Source: CAZQVN01 sp964596775 (lineage in GTDB: Bacteria > Eisenbacteria > RBG-16-71-46 > JABDJR01 > JAWXBZ01). From it: DNA of 11,732 nucleotides. Position 1 is the stretch's first letter. Every line of letters begins with the position of its first letter. The notes under the pieces were generated by a model that saw only the letters and a list, made by a program, of their open reading frames with translations, did no database searches and had not been told where the DNA came from. This document shows positions 1 through 9,507 of the stretch, one piece after another. The stretch covers positions 1 to 11,732 of the forward strand of contig CAZQVN010000083.1 in assembly GCA_964596775.1 (NCBI GenBank), given 5' to 3'. Position numbers and translations under genes: made by a program.

Positions 1-120
1 CTCCCCGATCCGGGTGACCTCGGGAGCGGGCGCCGCGGGATCGCCGGGCTCTTCGCCGAGGACGGCGGCCAGCCAGGCCGCGGTGATGCCGGCCGCGCTG
101 GACGGGACCGGGAGATTCAT
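1..120 (-). CDS. Partial gene, N-terminal 40 codons; possible phosphotransferase-like protein
   Basis: An open frame starts at an ATG (118-120) and runs off the left edge without a stop. The visible residues begin MNLPVPSSAAGITAAWLAAV and end with EVTRIGE. The pattern 'I-T-x-x-W-L-x-x-x-L-G' followed about 20 residues later by a 'V-T-x-I-G-E' segment resembles the start of aminoglycoside/ecdysteroid-type phosphotransferases, but 40 residues without any catalytic motif cannot establish this. There is no strong ribosome-binding site before the ATG (GGACCCGGG is the best available). It lies 105 bp beyond the scpB stop on the same strand, so it may be the last gene of that operon. The intervening stretch 121-225 shows no promoter or T-tailed hairpin that I can support. 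Confidence 0.4.
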   Translation of the reverse strand, partial: MNLPVPSSAAGITAAWLAAVLGEEPGDPAAPAPEVTRIGE

Positions 121-225
121 CCCGGGTCCGGCTCATTCCGCCGCCGGCCCGTTCCCGCCGATTCGGCCTCATGGACGGCCCGGAGGTCGGGGCGCACCCG
201 GCGCCTGATATCGTGAATCACGCTC

Positions 226-1074
226 CTAGTCCTGGACCAGCGAGCTCTTCTCCTCCAGGTCTTCGCGGACCTCGTCCTCCGGCTCGTCGTCGGCGTCCTG
301 CGATCCGGAGTCGGCGGTGTCCGCGGCGGATCCGGCGGCATCGACGTCGACGCCGTCGACGGCCTCCGCGGCGGCCGCCCGGTCCCCTTCACCGGAATCG
401 GACGCGTCGTCCTCCTCGTACCCGGCCCGCTCGGCGCCCCCTTCCCCCAGCTCCAGCCCTTCCGGCTCGTTTCCCTGCAGTTCGATCGGCTCCACGCCGG
501 CCTTCTCGAACCGGGCCACCTCCGCCTCCGACCAGTCGGGGTGATCCGCGGCCAGCACGGACAGTTCCTCCAGGCGCGGGAGCTCGCTGAGCTTGTTCAG
601 GCCGAAGTAGTTGAGGAACTCCTGCGTCGTGCCGTAGAGCAGCGGCTTGCCGGGTCCCTGGTCGCGCCCCTTGACGAGGATCAGGTCGCGCTCGAGCAGC
701 GTGGACAGGACGCCGCCCACATCGACGCCGCGGATCCGCTCGATCTCCATCCGGCCGATCGGCTGCTTGTAGGCGATCACCGCCACGGTTTCCAGCGCCG
801 CGCGGGACAGGCGGACGCGCCGTTTCCCCTTGAGCATCTTTTCGACCCAGGGCGCCGTGCTTTCCTTGGACACGAACACGTAGCCGCCGGCGATCTCCAT
901 CAGCGTGATCCCGCGGGCGGGATCGTCGTACTCCTCCTTGAGCGCGGCGAGGATCTCCTTGAGGTCCGCCGCGGGCATGTTGTCGAGCAGCTTCTTGAGC
1001 GCCGGAACGCCGAGCGGTTCGTCGCTGGCAAACAGCAGCGCCTCGACGACCGGTGCCTTTTCATGCCTGTCCAT
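226..1074 (-). CDS. scpB: Segregation and condensation protein ScpB, with long acidic tail
   Basis: ScpB is the winged-helix (kite) subunit that dimerises and binds ScpA to form the Smc-ScpAB condensin-like complex for chromosome compaction and segregation. The 282-residue product has the family core at about residues 7-175: VVEALLFASDEPL near the start, the SRAALETVAVIAYKQPIGRMEIE stretch (about 90-112) and IRGVDVGGVLSTLLERDLI. The rest, about residues 176-282, is Asp/Glu/Ala-rich and probably disordered, whereas ScpB is usually about 180-200 residues. The start at 1074 is chosen because GGAGGAGGAG lies just upstream and the family similarity begins there; an in-frame ATG at 1146 would add an Arg-rich leader and overlap scpA by 86 bp. 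With the chosen start it overlaps the scpA end by 14 bp, implying translational coupling. Confidence 0.95.
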   Translation of the reverse strand: MDRHEKAPVVEALLFASDEPLGVPALKKLLDNMPAADLKEILAALKEEYDDPARGITLMEIAGGYVFVSKESTAPWVEKMLKGKRRVRLSRAALETVAVIAYKQPIGRMEIERIRGVDVGGVLSTLLERDLILVKGRDQGPGKPLLYGTTQEFLNYFGLNKLSELPRLEELSVLAADHPDWSEAEVARFEKAGVEPIELQGNEPEGLELGEGGAERAGYEEDDASDSGEGDRAAAAEAVDGVDVDAAGSAADTADSGSQDADDEPEDEVREDLEEKSSLVQD

Positions 1075-1870
1075 CCGTCTCCTCCTCCCCCGCGGGGGCT
1101 TCCGGCGCGGCCGACAGCGTGCCGGCGCGGTAAATCCAGATTTCACCGAACAGCGACTCCTGGCGGACCTGGATCCGCGACAGGCGCGACAGTTCGAGAA
1201 TGGCCATCAGCGTGACCACCACGTGCATCCGTCGTGGATTGCGCTCCAGCAGTTCGCGGAACAGGATCCGCTCGTTCGTCTTCAGCTCGTACTCGATGAT
1301 CTCGATCTTTTCCTCGAGCGAAACCTCCTCGAGGATCACTTCGTGGAAGAACTCCTCGCCGACCCGGGCCAGGACGTCCTTGAGGACGTCGATCAGCGAA
1401 AACAGCGACACCGGCATCAGCTCGGGCAGCTCGTCGCCGCCGACCGGAGGCACGTAGCCGCGCTCGAAGTGCTGCCGGCGGCCCGCCTCCTTCTCCTGGA
1501 GATGCCCGGCCATTTCCTTGAAACGCCGGTACTCGAGAAGCTGGCGGACGAGTTCGTCGCGCGGGTCTCCCTCGTCCTCGTCCTCCACCTGCCCCGGCGC
1601 CACCGGAAGGAGCATGCGCGCCTTGATCCGCATCAGCGTGGCCGCCATCACCAGGAACTCGCCGGCCACGTCGAGGTCGAGCAGGCGCATCATTCCGATG
1701 TAGGCCAGGTACTGCTCGGTGATGTGCTTGATCGGAATGTCGTAGATGTTCACTTCGTCGCGCCGGATCAGGTGCAGCAGCAGATCCAGCGGGCCGTCGA
1801 ACACGGGCAGCGTCACCTTGATCGGCGACGTCCCGACGGCTTCGTCCTCCTGATTGTCCCAGGCGTTCAT
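1061..1870 (-). CDS. scpA: Segregation and condensation protein ScpA (kleisin)
   Basis: ScpA is the kleisin that bridges the Smc heads and binds ScpB, acting on the nucleoid in chromosome organisation. The 269-residue protein carries the N-terminal signature FDGPLDLLLHLIRRDEVNIYDIPI (about residues 24-47), the helix EFLVMAATLMRIKARMLLP (71-89), an acidic linker (VEDEDEGDPRD, about 95-105) and a C-terminal winged-helix segment with VVTLMAILELSRLSRIQV followed by QESLFGEIWI. Length is normal for the family. ATG start; the ribosome-binding site (AGGGGGAAGAG) overlaps the TAG stop of trpS, leaving only 9 bp between the two genes, and the 3' end overlaps scpB. It is therefore the third gene of an M50-trpS-scpA-scpB operon. 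Confidence 0.96.
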   Translation of the reverse strand: MNAWDNQEDEAVGTSPIKVTLPVFDGPLDLLLHLIRRDEVNIYDIPIKHITEQYLAYIGMMRLLDLDVAGEFLVMAATLMRIKARMLLPVAPGQVEDEDEGDPRDELVRQLLEYRRFKEMAGHLQEKEAGRRQHFERGYVPPVGGDELPELMPVSLFSLIDVLKDVLARVGEEFFHEVILEEVSLEEKIEIIEYELKTNERILFRELLERNPRRMHVVVTLMAILELSRLSRIQVRQESLFGEIWIYRAGTLSAAPEAPAGEEETDGQA

Positions 1871-1879
1871 CTCTTCCCC

Positions 1880-2869
<990 letters not shown>

Positions 2870-2904
2870 CGTGCCGGGCTCCTTCCCTTGCTTCAGTGAT
2901 GGTG

Positions 2905-2923
2905 ACCGCCCGAAACGGGCGGT
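2905..2923 (-). other. GC-rich hairpin between the M50 gene and trpS
   Basis: A perfect 8-bp stem (ACCGCCCG pairing with CGGGCGGT, three-base loop) lies in the 73-bp gap between the M50 protease stop and the TTG start of trpS, about 35 nt upstream of that start. No T-run follows on the minus strand, so it is not a canonical intrinsic terminator. It could be an RNA processing or stabilising hairpin that sets trpS level relative to the upstream gene; this role is inferred. No T-box features are visible. Confidence 0.5.
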
Positions 2924-2942
2924 GGACTGGCGCCTCGCGATT

Positions 2943-3569
2943 CTACGACAGAATGGCCATGAAAAACCGGATCGGGGCTCCGACCAGCAGGCCGAAAATG
3001 TCGAAGCCGATCCGCGGGCCGGCGATGATCAACCCCATGAGGAGCAGCGGCCCGATCGGCTCCAGCCGGCTGAACTGGTAGGCCTGGTTCAGCGGGAGGA
3101 TCGCCCGGACGATCCGCGCTCCGTCCAGCGGAAAGATCGGGATCAGGTTGAAGAAACAGAGCAGGAGGTTCACGTAGACCGCGTAATGCAGCACCTCGGC
3201 GAACGTGGTCCCCATCGACCCGGCCGTGGAAAAGGCCAGCGCCGCCTTGAGGAGAAGCGCCAGGACCAGCGCTCCGACGAGATTCGAGGCCGGTCCGGCG
3301 GCGGTCGCGATCAGGTCCCCCTTCTTGGGATCCCTGAAGTTGGCCGGGTTGATCGGCACCGGACGCGCCCAGCCGAACCCGGCGATCAGGAACAGGATCG
3401 TGCCCATGAGGTCCAGGTGCATGAGCGGGTTCAGGGTCAGCCGCCCCTGCCGGGCCGCCGTGTCGTCGCCGAGCCGGTACGCGGCGTAGGCGTGGGAAAA
3501 TTCGTGAATGGTGAAGCCGAACAGCAGGCCCGGCGTCAGCAGGACCAGAGTCCATGGATCCTGGAACAC
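2943..3569 (-). CDS. Site-2-protease-type M50 membrane zinc metalloprotease
   Basis: A 208-residue multi-pass membrane protein of peptidase family M50 (short Rip1/SpoIVFB-like subgroup without PDZ domain), which cleaves substrates within the membrane; its target here is unknown. The zinc site is visible: HEFSH (HExxH, residues 22-26) in the first helix and the third ligand in FNLIPIFPLDGARI (Asp149). Other family marks are NPLMHLDLMGT (48-57), the ARPVPINPANFRDPKKGD loop (about 68-85) and AGPASN (91-96). Four to five hydrophobic segments cover about 7-28, 55-66, 93-112, 128-146 and 172-200. The start is GTG, with GAGG five bases upstream; no in-frame ATG precedes the HEFSH helix. It is the first gene of the operon with trpS and scpAB, behind a strong promoter at 3664-3692. 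Pairing with trpS-scpAB is a recurrent gene order rather than evidence of shared function. Confidence 0.93.
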   Translation of the reverse strand: MFQDPWTLVLLTPGLLFGFTIHEFSHAYAAYRLGDDTAARQGRLTLNPLMHLDLMGTILFLIAGFGWARPVPINPANFRDPKKGDLIATAAGPASNLVGALVLALLLKAALAFSTAGSMGTTFAEVLHYAVYVNLLLCFFNLIPIFPLDGARIVRAILPLNQAYQFSRLEPIGPLLLMGLIIAGPRIGFDIFGLLVGAPIRFFMAILS

Positions 3570-3663
3570 ATCACCCTCGATTCAAGAACCGGAAGACGCC
3601 GCAAACCACGCGAACCGCTGCGGCTAGATCATTGGAAGGCAAGAGTTTGTTGATTTCGCGCGG

Positions 3664-3692
3664 ATTGTAGGGAAGGCGCCAAAACGCGTCAA
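3664..3692 (-). promoter_or_regulatory. Sigma70-type promoter of the M50-trpS-scpAB operon
   Basis: On the minus strand, TTGACG is separated by exactly 17 bp from TACAAT, five of six matches to consensus in each box. Transcription would start near 3657, giving a leader of about 88 nt before the GTG of the M50 gene. It sits immediately downstream of the tRNA-Ala terminator, so the operon is transcribed independently of the tRNA. Confidence 0.75.
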
Positions 3693-3705
3693 GCCGAGGG
3701 GCGGC

Positions 3706-3735
3706 GCGGAAAAGCCCGGACCCGGAGGTCCGGGC
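3706..3735 (-). terminator. Intrinsic terminator of tRNA-Ala
   Basis: On the minus strand a perfect 9-bp GC-rich stem (GCCCGGACC with GGTCCGGGC, loop TCCG) spans 3714-3735 and is followed at once by TTTTCC. It begins 25 nt past the tRNA-Ala CCA end and precedes the next promoter, as expected for a one-gene transcription unit. Confidence 0.85.
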
Positions 3736-3759
3736 CATTGGTCGGGCGCGGAGGAAAAA

Positions 3760-3835
3760 TGGTGGAGCTGATGGGGTTCGAACCCACTACCTCTTGTCTG
3801 CCAGACAAGCGCTCTCCCAACTGAGCTACAGCCCC
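3760..3835 (-). tRNA. tRNA-Ala (anticodon GGC), CCA encoded
   Basis: The minus strand begins GGGGCTGTAGCTCAGTTGGG and folds into a full cloverleaf of 76 nt. The acceptor stem is GGGGCTG/CAGCTCC with A73 and an encoded CCA (3760-3762). The anticodon stem CTTGT/ACAAG encloses CTGGCAG, giving anticodon GGC (3800-3802), which reads GCC alanine codons. The G3-U70 wobble pair, the alanine identity element, is present (3833 with 3766). The T-arm holds GGTTCGAACCC. It has its own promoter and terminator. Confidence 0.98.
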
Positions 3836-3864
3836 ACGAGACCTTGGTCATTTTCGCGACGGGC

Positions 3865-3893
3865 ATGATACCTGCCGTCGTGCCCCGGGTCAA
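3865..3893 (-). promoter_or_regulatory. Promoter of tRNA-Ala
   Basis: On the minus strand TTGACC, 17 bp, TATCAT lies just upstream of the tRNA. Transcription would start near 3858, leaving a 5' leader of about 23 nt for RNase P removal. It lies between the terminator of the upstream repeat-protein gene and the tRNA. Confidence 0.75.
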
Positions 3894-3903
3894 TCGGGAT
3901 TCC

Positions 3904-3935
3904 AGAAGAAAAGGGGGCTCCCGAAGGAACCCCCT
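3904..3935 (-). terminator. Intrinsic terminator of the cysteine-repeat protein gene
   Basis: On the minus strand AGGGGGTTCC pairs with GGAGCCCCCT (10 bp, one G-U) around a TTCG loop closed by C-G, an unusually stable tetraloop, followed by TTTTCTTCT. It starts 32 nt after the stop codon of the gene at 3967-4752. Confidence 0.9.
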
Positions 3936-3966
3936 CTCCTGATGCTTCGTCAGAAATCTGTTCGGA

Positions 3967-4752
3967 CTAGAGTCGCGACACCTCGGCGTGGAACTGCTCG
4001 CCGGCCGCCTGGAGCGGGCTCAGCGCGTCCTTCTTGTCGGTCGTCCAGGTGATGCGGATCCCCTCGGCGGTCTGCTCGATGACGCAGTTCGCGCCGCAGA
4101 GCACCTTCATCCAGTCGGGGCAGTCGACCATGGACGCCTTCTCGACGGATGCCTTCGAGGCGCAGCAGCCGGCTCCGGCCTTCTCGACGGACGCCTTCTG
4201 AACGCTGGCCTTGGTGGCCTTGGAGGCATCACAGGTGGCTCCGGCCTTCTCGACGCTGGCCTTGCTGGCCTTGGAGGCATCGCAGGTGGCTCCGGCCTTC
4301 TCGACGCTGGCGGTCTTCGTGCAGGTGGCGCCGGCCTTTTCCACGCTCGCCGTCTTCGCGAAGCTGCAGGACTCGGCGGCCTTCGCCGACGAAACAGCGC
4401 AGGCGGAGGTGGCATACGTGGACATCGTCTCGATCTCGTTCATGACGGCCTTCTGAACGACCGGCACGTACTCGGCGCTGGCGGCGGAAATCGTCATCAC
4501 GATGCCGTTGTCGATCTTCTGGAAGGCGGCCTTCGTTCCGGGGGCCTGCTTGAACATGCTGGCCATGCTGCCCTTGACCGTGCAGGCGGAGCTCGAAGTC
4601 AGCTCGGCCTTCGCGGCGGCACTGGACGAACAGGACGCCTTCTGGGCGGAAGCCTTTTCGGCGGAACAGTTGGGACCGGCGATCGCGCTGGTGGCGGTTC
4701 CCAGACACAGCGTAACGACCCCGGCTACCAGAAGTGCATTGAACTTGCGCAT
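3967..4752 (-). CDS. Exported Cys-rich, Ala/Ser/Lys-rich repeat protein, unknown function
   Basis: I do not recognise this family. The 261-residue product starts with a Sec signal peptide (MRKFNALLVAGVVTLCLGTA, cleavage expected after TSAIA, residue 25; no lipobox), so it should be periplasmic or secreted. The mature part has 13 cysteines. Residues 134-211 hold five degenerate repeats of the form K-A-S-V-E-K-A-G-A-x-C, with cysteines at 144, 157, 174, 196/197 and 211, and a C-x7-C-x3-C cluster follows (211, 219, 223). Flanking segments (about 78-110 and 225-257) look like diverged copies of one small domain (GIVMTIS versus GIRITWT). The start at 4752 is chosen because GGGAGG lies six bases upstream; ATGs at 4758 and 4848 have worse spacing or no ribosome-binding site. 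Monocistronic, with its own promoter and terminator. Metal or thiol chemistry is possible but unproven. Confidence 0.85.
   Translation of the reverse strand: MRKFNALLVAGVVTLCLGTATSAIAGPNCSAEKASAQKASCSSSAAAKAELTSSSACTVKGSMASMFKQAPGTKAAFQKIDNGIVMTISAASAEYVPVVQKAVMNEIETMSTYATSACAVSSAKAAESCSFAKTASVEKAGATCTKTASVEKAGATCDASKASKASVEKAGATCDASKATKASVQKASVEKAGAGCCASKASVEKASMVDCPDWMKVLCGANCVIEQTAEGIRITWTTDKKDALSPLQAAGEQFHAEVSRL
4202..4303 (-). repeat. Near-identical 51-bp tandem duplication inside the Cys-repeat gene
   Basis: Two adjacent 51-bp units (4202-4252 and 4253-4303) differ at only two positions. Each encodes a 17-residue unit containing ASVEKAGATC. A shorter related unit of 39 bp follows (4304-4342), and the wider degenerate repeat region covers about 4120-4353. 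The length is a multiple of three, so copy gain or loss keeps the frame. Confidence 0.9.
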
Positions 4753-4860
4753 TCTCATCCTCCCATTTGCAGAACAGTTATCGACTTGTGCAGGCCATCT
4801 TCTCTCGATTATCGGTCGGACAACGGTGAGCATACACTGGGCATGCATCGATATGTCCCG

Positions 4861-4889
4861 AAAATAGCATCATTTACAGCTTTTTACAA
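4861..4889 (-). promoter_or_regulatory. Candidate promoter of the Cys-repeat protein gene
   Basis: On the minus strand TTGTAA, 17 bp, TATTTT (four of six matches in each box) lies in an AT-rich patch (about 4855-4900) that stands out from the GC-rich surroundings. It would give a leader of about 100 nt before the chosen ATG. A rival -10 (GATAAT, revcomp around 4807-4812) has only a poor -35, so this assignment is moderate. Confidence 0.4.
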
Positions 4890-4936
4890 ATTCCAGTCGA
4901 ATTGTGCGGGTTTCAGCCGGCGGAACATCTAAGTGA

Positions 4937-4965
4937 TTGATCCCGACTCACGTGGGGCCTATAGT
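4937..4965 (+). promoter_or_regulatory. Promoter of tRNA-Leu
   Basis: TTGATC, 17 bp, TATAGT on the plus strand, with a GC-rich segment downstream of the -10. The start would be near 4972, giving a leader of about 59 nt before the tRNA that contains an imperfect hairpin (about 4970-4993). It is divergent from the candidate promoter of the Cys-repeat gene, with under 50 bp between the -35 boxes. Confidence 0.65.
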
Positions 4966-5030
4966 GGTCGGCTTCCGGTTCCCCGAAGGCCGGGTGCCTC
5001 AGGGGGAACGAAACCCCACTCAGATCCAGT

Positions 5031-5117
5031 GCCGGAGTGGTGAAACTGGTAGACGCACGGGACTCAAAATCCCGCGGGGGCAACCCCGTGTCGGTTCGAT
5101 TCCGACCTCCGGCACCA
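5031..5117 (+). tRNA. tRNA-Leu (anticodon CAA), CCA encoded
   Basis: An 87-nt class II tRNA. Acceptor GCCGGAG/CTCCGGC (7 bp) is followed by A73 and an encoded CCA (5115-5117). The anticodon stem CGGGA/TCCCG encloses CTCAAAA, giving CAA (5065-5067), which reads UUG leucine codons. The long variable arm CGGGG-GCAA-CCCCG (5075-5088) is the class II hallmark, and the T-arm is GTCGG-TTCGATT-CCGAC. It is the only plus-strand gene in the window and converges on corA. Confidence 0.98.
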
Positions 5118-5187
5118 CTTCCCCCGCCCCTGCCGCGGTACCGGCCCGGTCCGGACCCCGGTCGCCGCATCCGGCGGACAGGATCCC

Positions 5188-6261
<1,074 letters not shown>

Positions 6262-6269
6262 GTCCCCTC

Positions 6270-7553
6270 CTAGGCCCGGCCGGAGACGAGCCGGCCCGAT
6301 TCAACGACCCGTCTTCCCCGCGCGTACACGGCGGTCGCGTGGGACCGGCCGAAGTGGTACGCGAGGTACCCGATGTTCGGCGCAGCGAGCAGCTGGAAGT
6401 CCGCGGAGTACCCCGGCTGGAGACGCCCCACGGAGCCGGCCAGGCCGACCGCCGCGGCGGCGTTGACGGTGGCCGCGGAAAACGCTTCCTCCGGCTGGAG
6501 CCCGAACTGGAGACAGGCCAGCGTCAGGACGAGCGGCATCGATTCCGTCATCGCGCTTCCCGGGTTGCAGTCGGTGGCGATCGCGACCGGGAGCCCGCCG
6601 TCGATCATCGCCCGGGCCGGGGCATGGTGACCGAGGCGCAGGAAGAATGCCGTGGCCGGCAGCAGTACGGGGATCACGCCCGCCTCTTTCATCGGGGCGA
6701 TGTTCGCCGGCGGCATGGCATGGAGATGGTCCGCCGACACGGCGCCGAGTTCGATGGCCACGTCGGACCCGCCCGACGGACCGAACTCGTCCGCGTGGAT
6801 CTTGAGGTCGAGGCCGGCCTCCCGCGCGGCCAGGAGAATCCGCCGCGCCTGGTCCGGCGTGTACACGCCCTCCTCGCAGAACACGTCGCAGAACCGCGCG
6901 ATCCCCTGGCGCGCCACCTCGGGCAGGCCGTCGATGATCCGCTGAACGAATTCCTCCCGCCGGTCGCGGTACTCGTCCGGAAACTCGTGCGCCCCGAGAT
7001 ACGTCGGAACGATACGCACCGGGTGGGCCTCCGCGAGCCGTCCGACGACGCGCAGACCCTTCAGGTCATGCTCAAGGTCCAGCCCGTAACTCACCTTGAC
7101 TTCTGCAGTTGTAACTCCATCGAGAAGAGCCCGGTCCAGGCGCTGACGCGCGGAGTCGTAGAGTTCCTCCTCGGATGCGCCCCGGGTCATCCGGACCGAG
7201 GAGCGGATGCCGCCGCCTGCCGCCGCGATCTCCAGATAGGACTTGCCCGCGAGCCGCATCCCGAACTCCTTCTCGCGGGAGCCGCCGTACAGGTAGTGCG
7301 TGTGCGGATCCACGAACCCGGGAGCGACCATGCGGCCGGAGGCATCGATGGTTTCGGCCCCCGCAAGCAGCCGAACATGTGCCTCCACATCCGCGCTCTT
7401 CCCCACCCACCGAACGATGCCGCCGGAGGCGGCGAATGCCCCATCCGGAATCTCGCCCATGTCCATGAGCGATGCGCCCGTCTTCGGCCCCGAGCCCGCG
7501 CCGTTCGTGACCAGCGGCGATGCGTGAAGGAGAAGCAGGTCGGCGTCGATCAT
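6270..7553 (-). CDS. hutI: Imidazolonepropionase (histidine degradation)
   Basis: HutI hydrolyses 4-imidazolone-5-propionate to N-formimino-L-glutamate, the third step of histidine catabolism in the cytoplasm, using a mononuclear metal of the amidohydrolase superfamily. Metal ligands are visible: H84 and H86 in PGFVDPHTHYLYGG, H189 in YLGAHEFP, H253 in KIHADEF and D328 in ATDCNPGS. The product is 427 residues, slightly above the usual 405-420. In place of the common EIKSGYGL segment it has EVKVSYGL (151-158), a small deviation. The start at 7553 has GAGGAGG four to five bases upstream; an upstream extension would run through the inverted-repeat element and matches nothing in the family. It follows hutU after 187 bp, most of it the structured element, and leads directly into corA. 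Confidence 0.97.
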   Translation of the reverse strand: MIDADLLLLHASPLVTNGAGSGPKTGASLMDMGEIPDGAFAASGGIVRWVGKSADVEAHVRLLAGAETIDASGRMVAPGFVDPHTHYLYGGSREKEFGMRLAGKSYLEIAAAGGGIRSSVRMTRGASEEELYDSARQRLDRALLDGVTTAEVKVSYGLDLEHDLKGLRVVGRLAEAHPVRIVPTYLGAHEFPDEYRDRREEFVQRIIDGLPEVARQGIARFCDVFCEEGVYTPDQARRILLAAREAGLDLKIHADEFGPSGGSDVAIELGAVSADHLHAMPPANIAPMKEAGVIPVLLPATAFFLRLGHHAPARAMIDGGLPVAIATDCNPGSAMTESMPLVLTLACLQFGLQPEEAFSAATVNAAAAVGLAGSVGRLQPGYSADFQLLAAPNIGYLAYHFGRSHATAVYARGRRVVESGRLVSGRA

Positions 7554-7584
7554 CGGGCCTCCTCGAAGGACGGTCTGCGTCCAT

Positions 7585-7724
7585 GGTCCCGGTGCAGCCT
7601 CTCCGGCCTCGCGGCGCGTCGGGAGCCCGCGGAGCCATGGATGGCGGAGCGGGCGGACGCCGCAGTGAGCGGCACAGGACGTGCCGCGAACGGGCCGCGA
7701 GGCCGGAGAGGCTGTACCGGGACC
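7585..7724. repeat. 140-bp inverted-repeat element folding into a three-way junction
   Basis: Two 31-nt arms (7585-7615 and 7694-7724) are reverse complements with one difference (7594). Between them are two further hairpins. The first is a ladder of GCGTC/GACGC (7616-7620 with 7656-7660), CCCGC/GCGGG (7626-7630 with 7649-7653) and GCCAT/ATGGC (7634-7638 with 7641-7645). The second is GCGGCAC-AGGAC-GTGCCGC (7669-7687). It fills most of the hutU-hutI gap. The single arm difference makes a G-U pair in plus-strand RNA but a C-A mismatch in the hut transcript. There is no T-run, no coding frame and no obvious target-site duplication. A non-autonomous mobile or REP-like repeat, or an mRNA structure between hutU and hutI, are the main possibilities. 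Confidence 0.85.
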
Positions 7725-7740
7725 CCGCTCCGAGCCGCCG

Positions 7741-9411
<1,671 letters not shown>

Positions 9412-9476
9412 GTCTTCTTCATCCTTTCCGCCGCGCGGCATCCGCCGCGGGGCCGTGCCGTCCGGTCCGTCGGTTC

Positions 9477-9501
9477 CGGGCGAGCCCGCAAGGCTCACCC
9501 G
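9477..9501. other. Hairpin in the helicase-hutU gap
   Basis: CGGGCGAGCC and GGCTCACCCG form a 10-bp stem with one C-A mismatch on the plus strand (G-T on the minus-strand transcript, so fully paired there) and a five-base loop. It begins 7 nt after the helicase stop codon. No T-run follows, so it is at most a weak or Rho-assisted end, or an RNA-stabilising structure between the two genes. Confidence 0.5.
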
Positions 9502-9507
9502 GGCCCG

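Noticed and set aside
1075..1146. Longer start for ScpB at 1146
   Set aside because: It adds an Arg-rich leader unlike the family and lies inside scpA; the ATG at 1074 has GGAGGAGGAG directly upstream.
2870..2942. T-box riboswitch or Trp leader peptide upstream of trpS
   Set aside because: The gap is only 73 bp, and no T-box sequence or Trp-rich reading frame is present.
3624..3893. Small minus-strand open frame spanning tRNA-Ala
   Set aside because: Its peptide (with WGCSSVGRALV and GFEPHQLHHF) is the familiar artefact of translating a tRNA gene.
4120..4353. CRISPR-like repeat array
   Set aside because: The repeats are contiguous, in frame, without spacers, and encode a periodic protein segment.
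4700..4752. Lipoprotein signal in the Cys-repeat protein
   Set aside because: The cysteine at residue 16 is preceded by VTL, not a small residue, and a normal signal-peptidase I site (A-I-A) follows at residue 25.
5118..5187. Intrinsic terminator for tRNA-Leu
   Set aside because: GC-rich hairpins exist (for example CGCCG-CATC-CGGCG near 5163-5176) but none is followed by a T-run on the plus strand.
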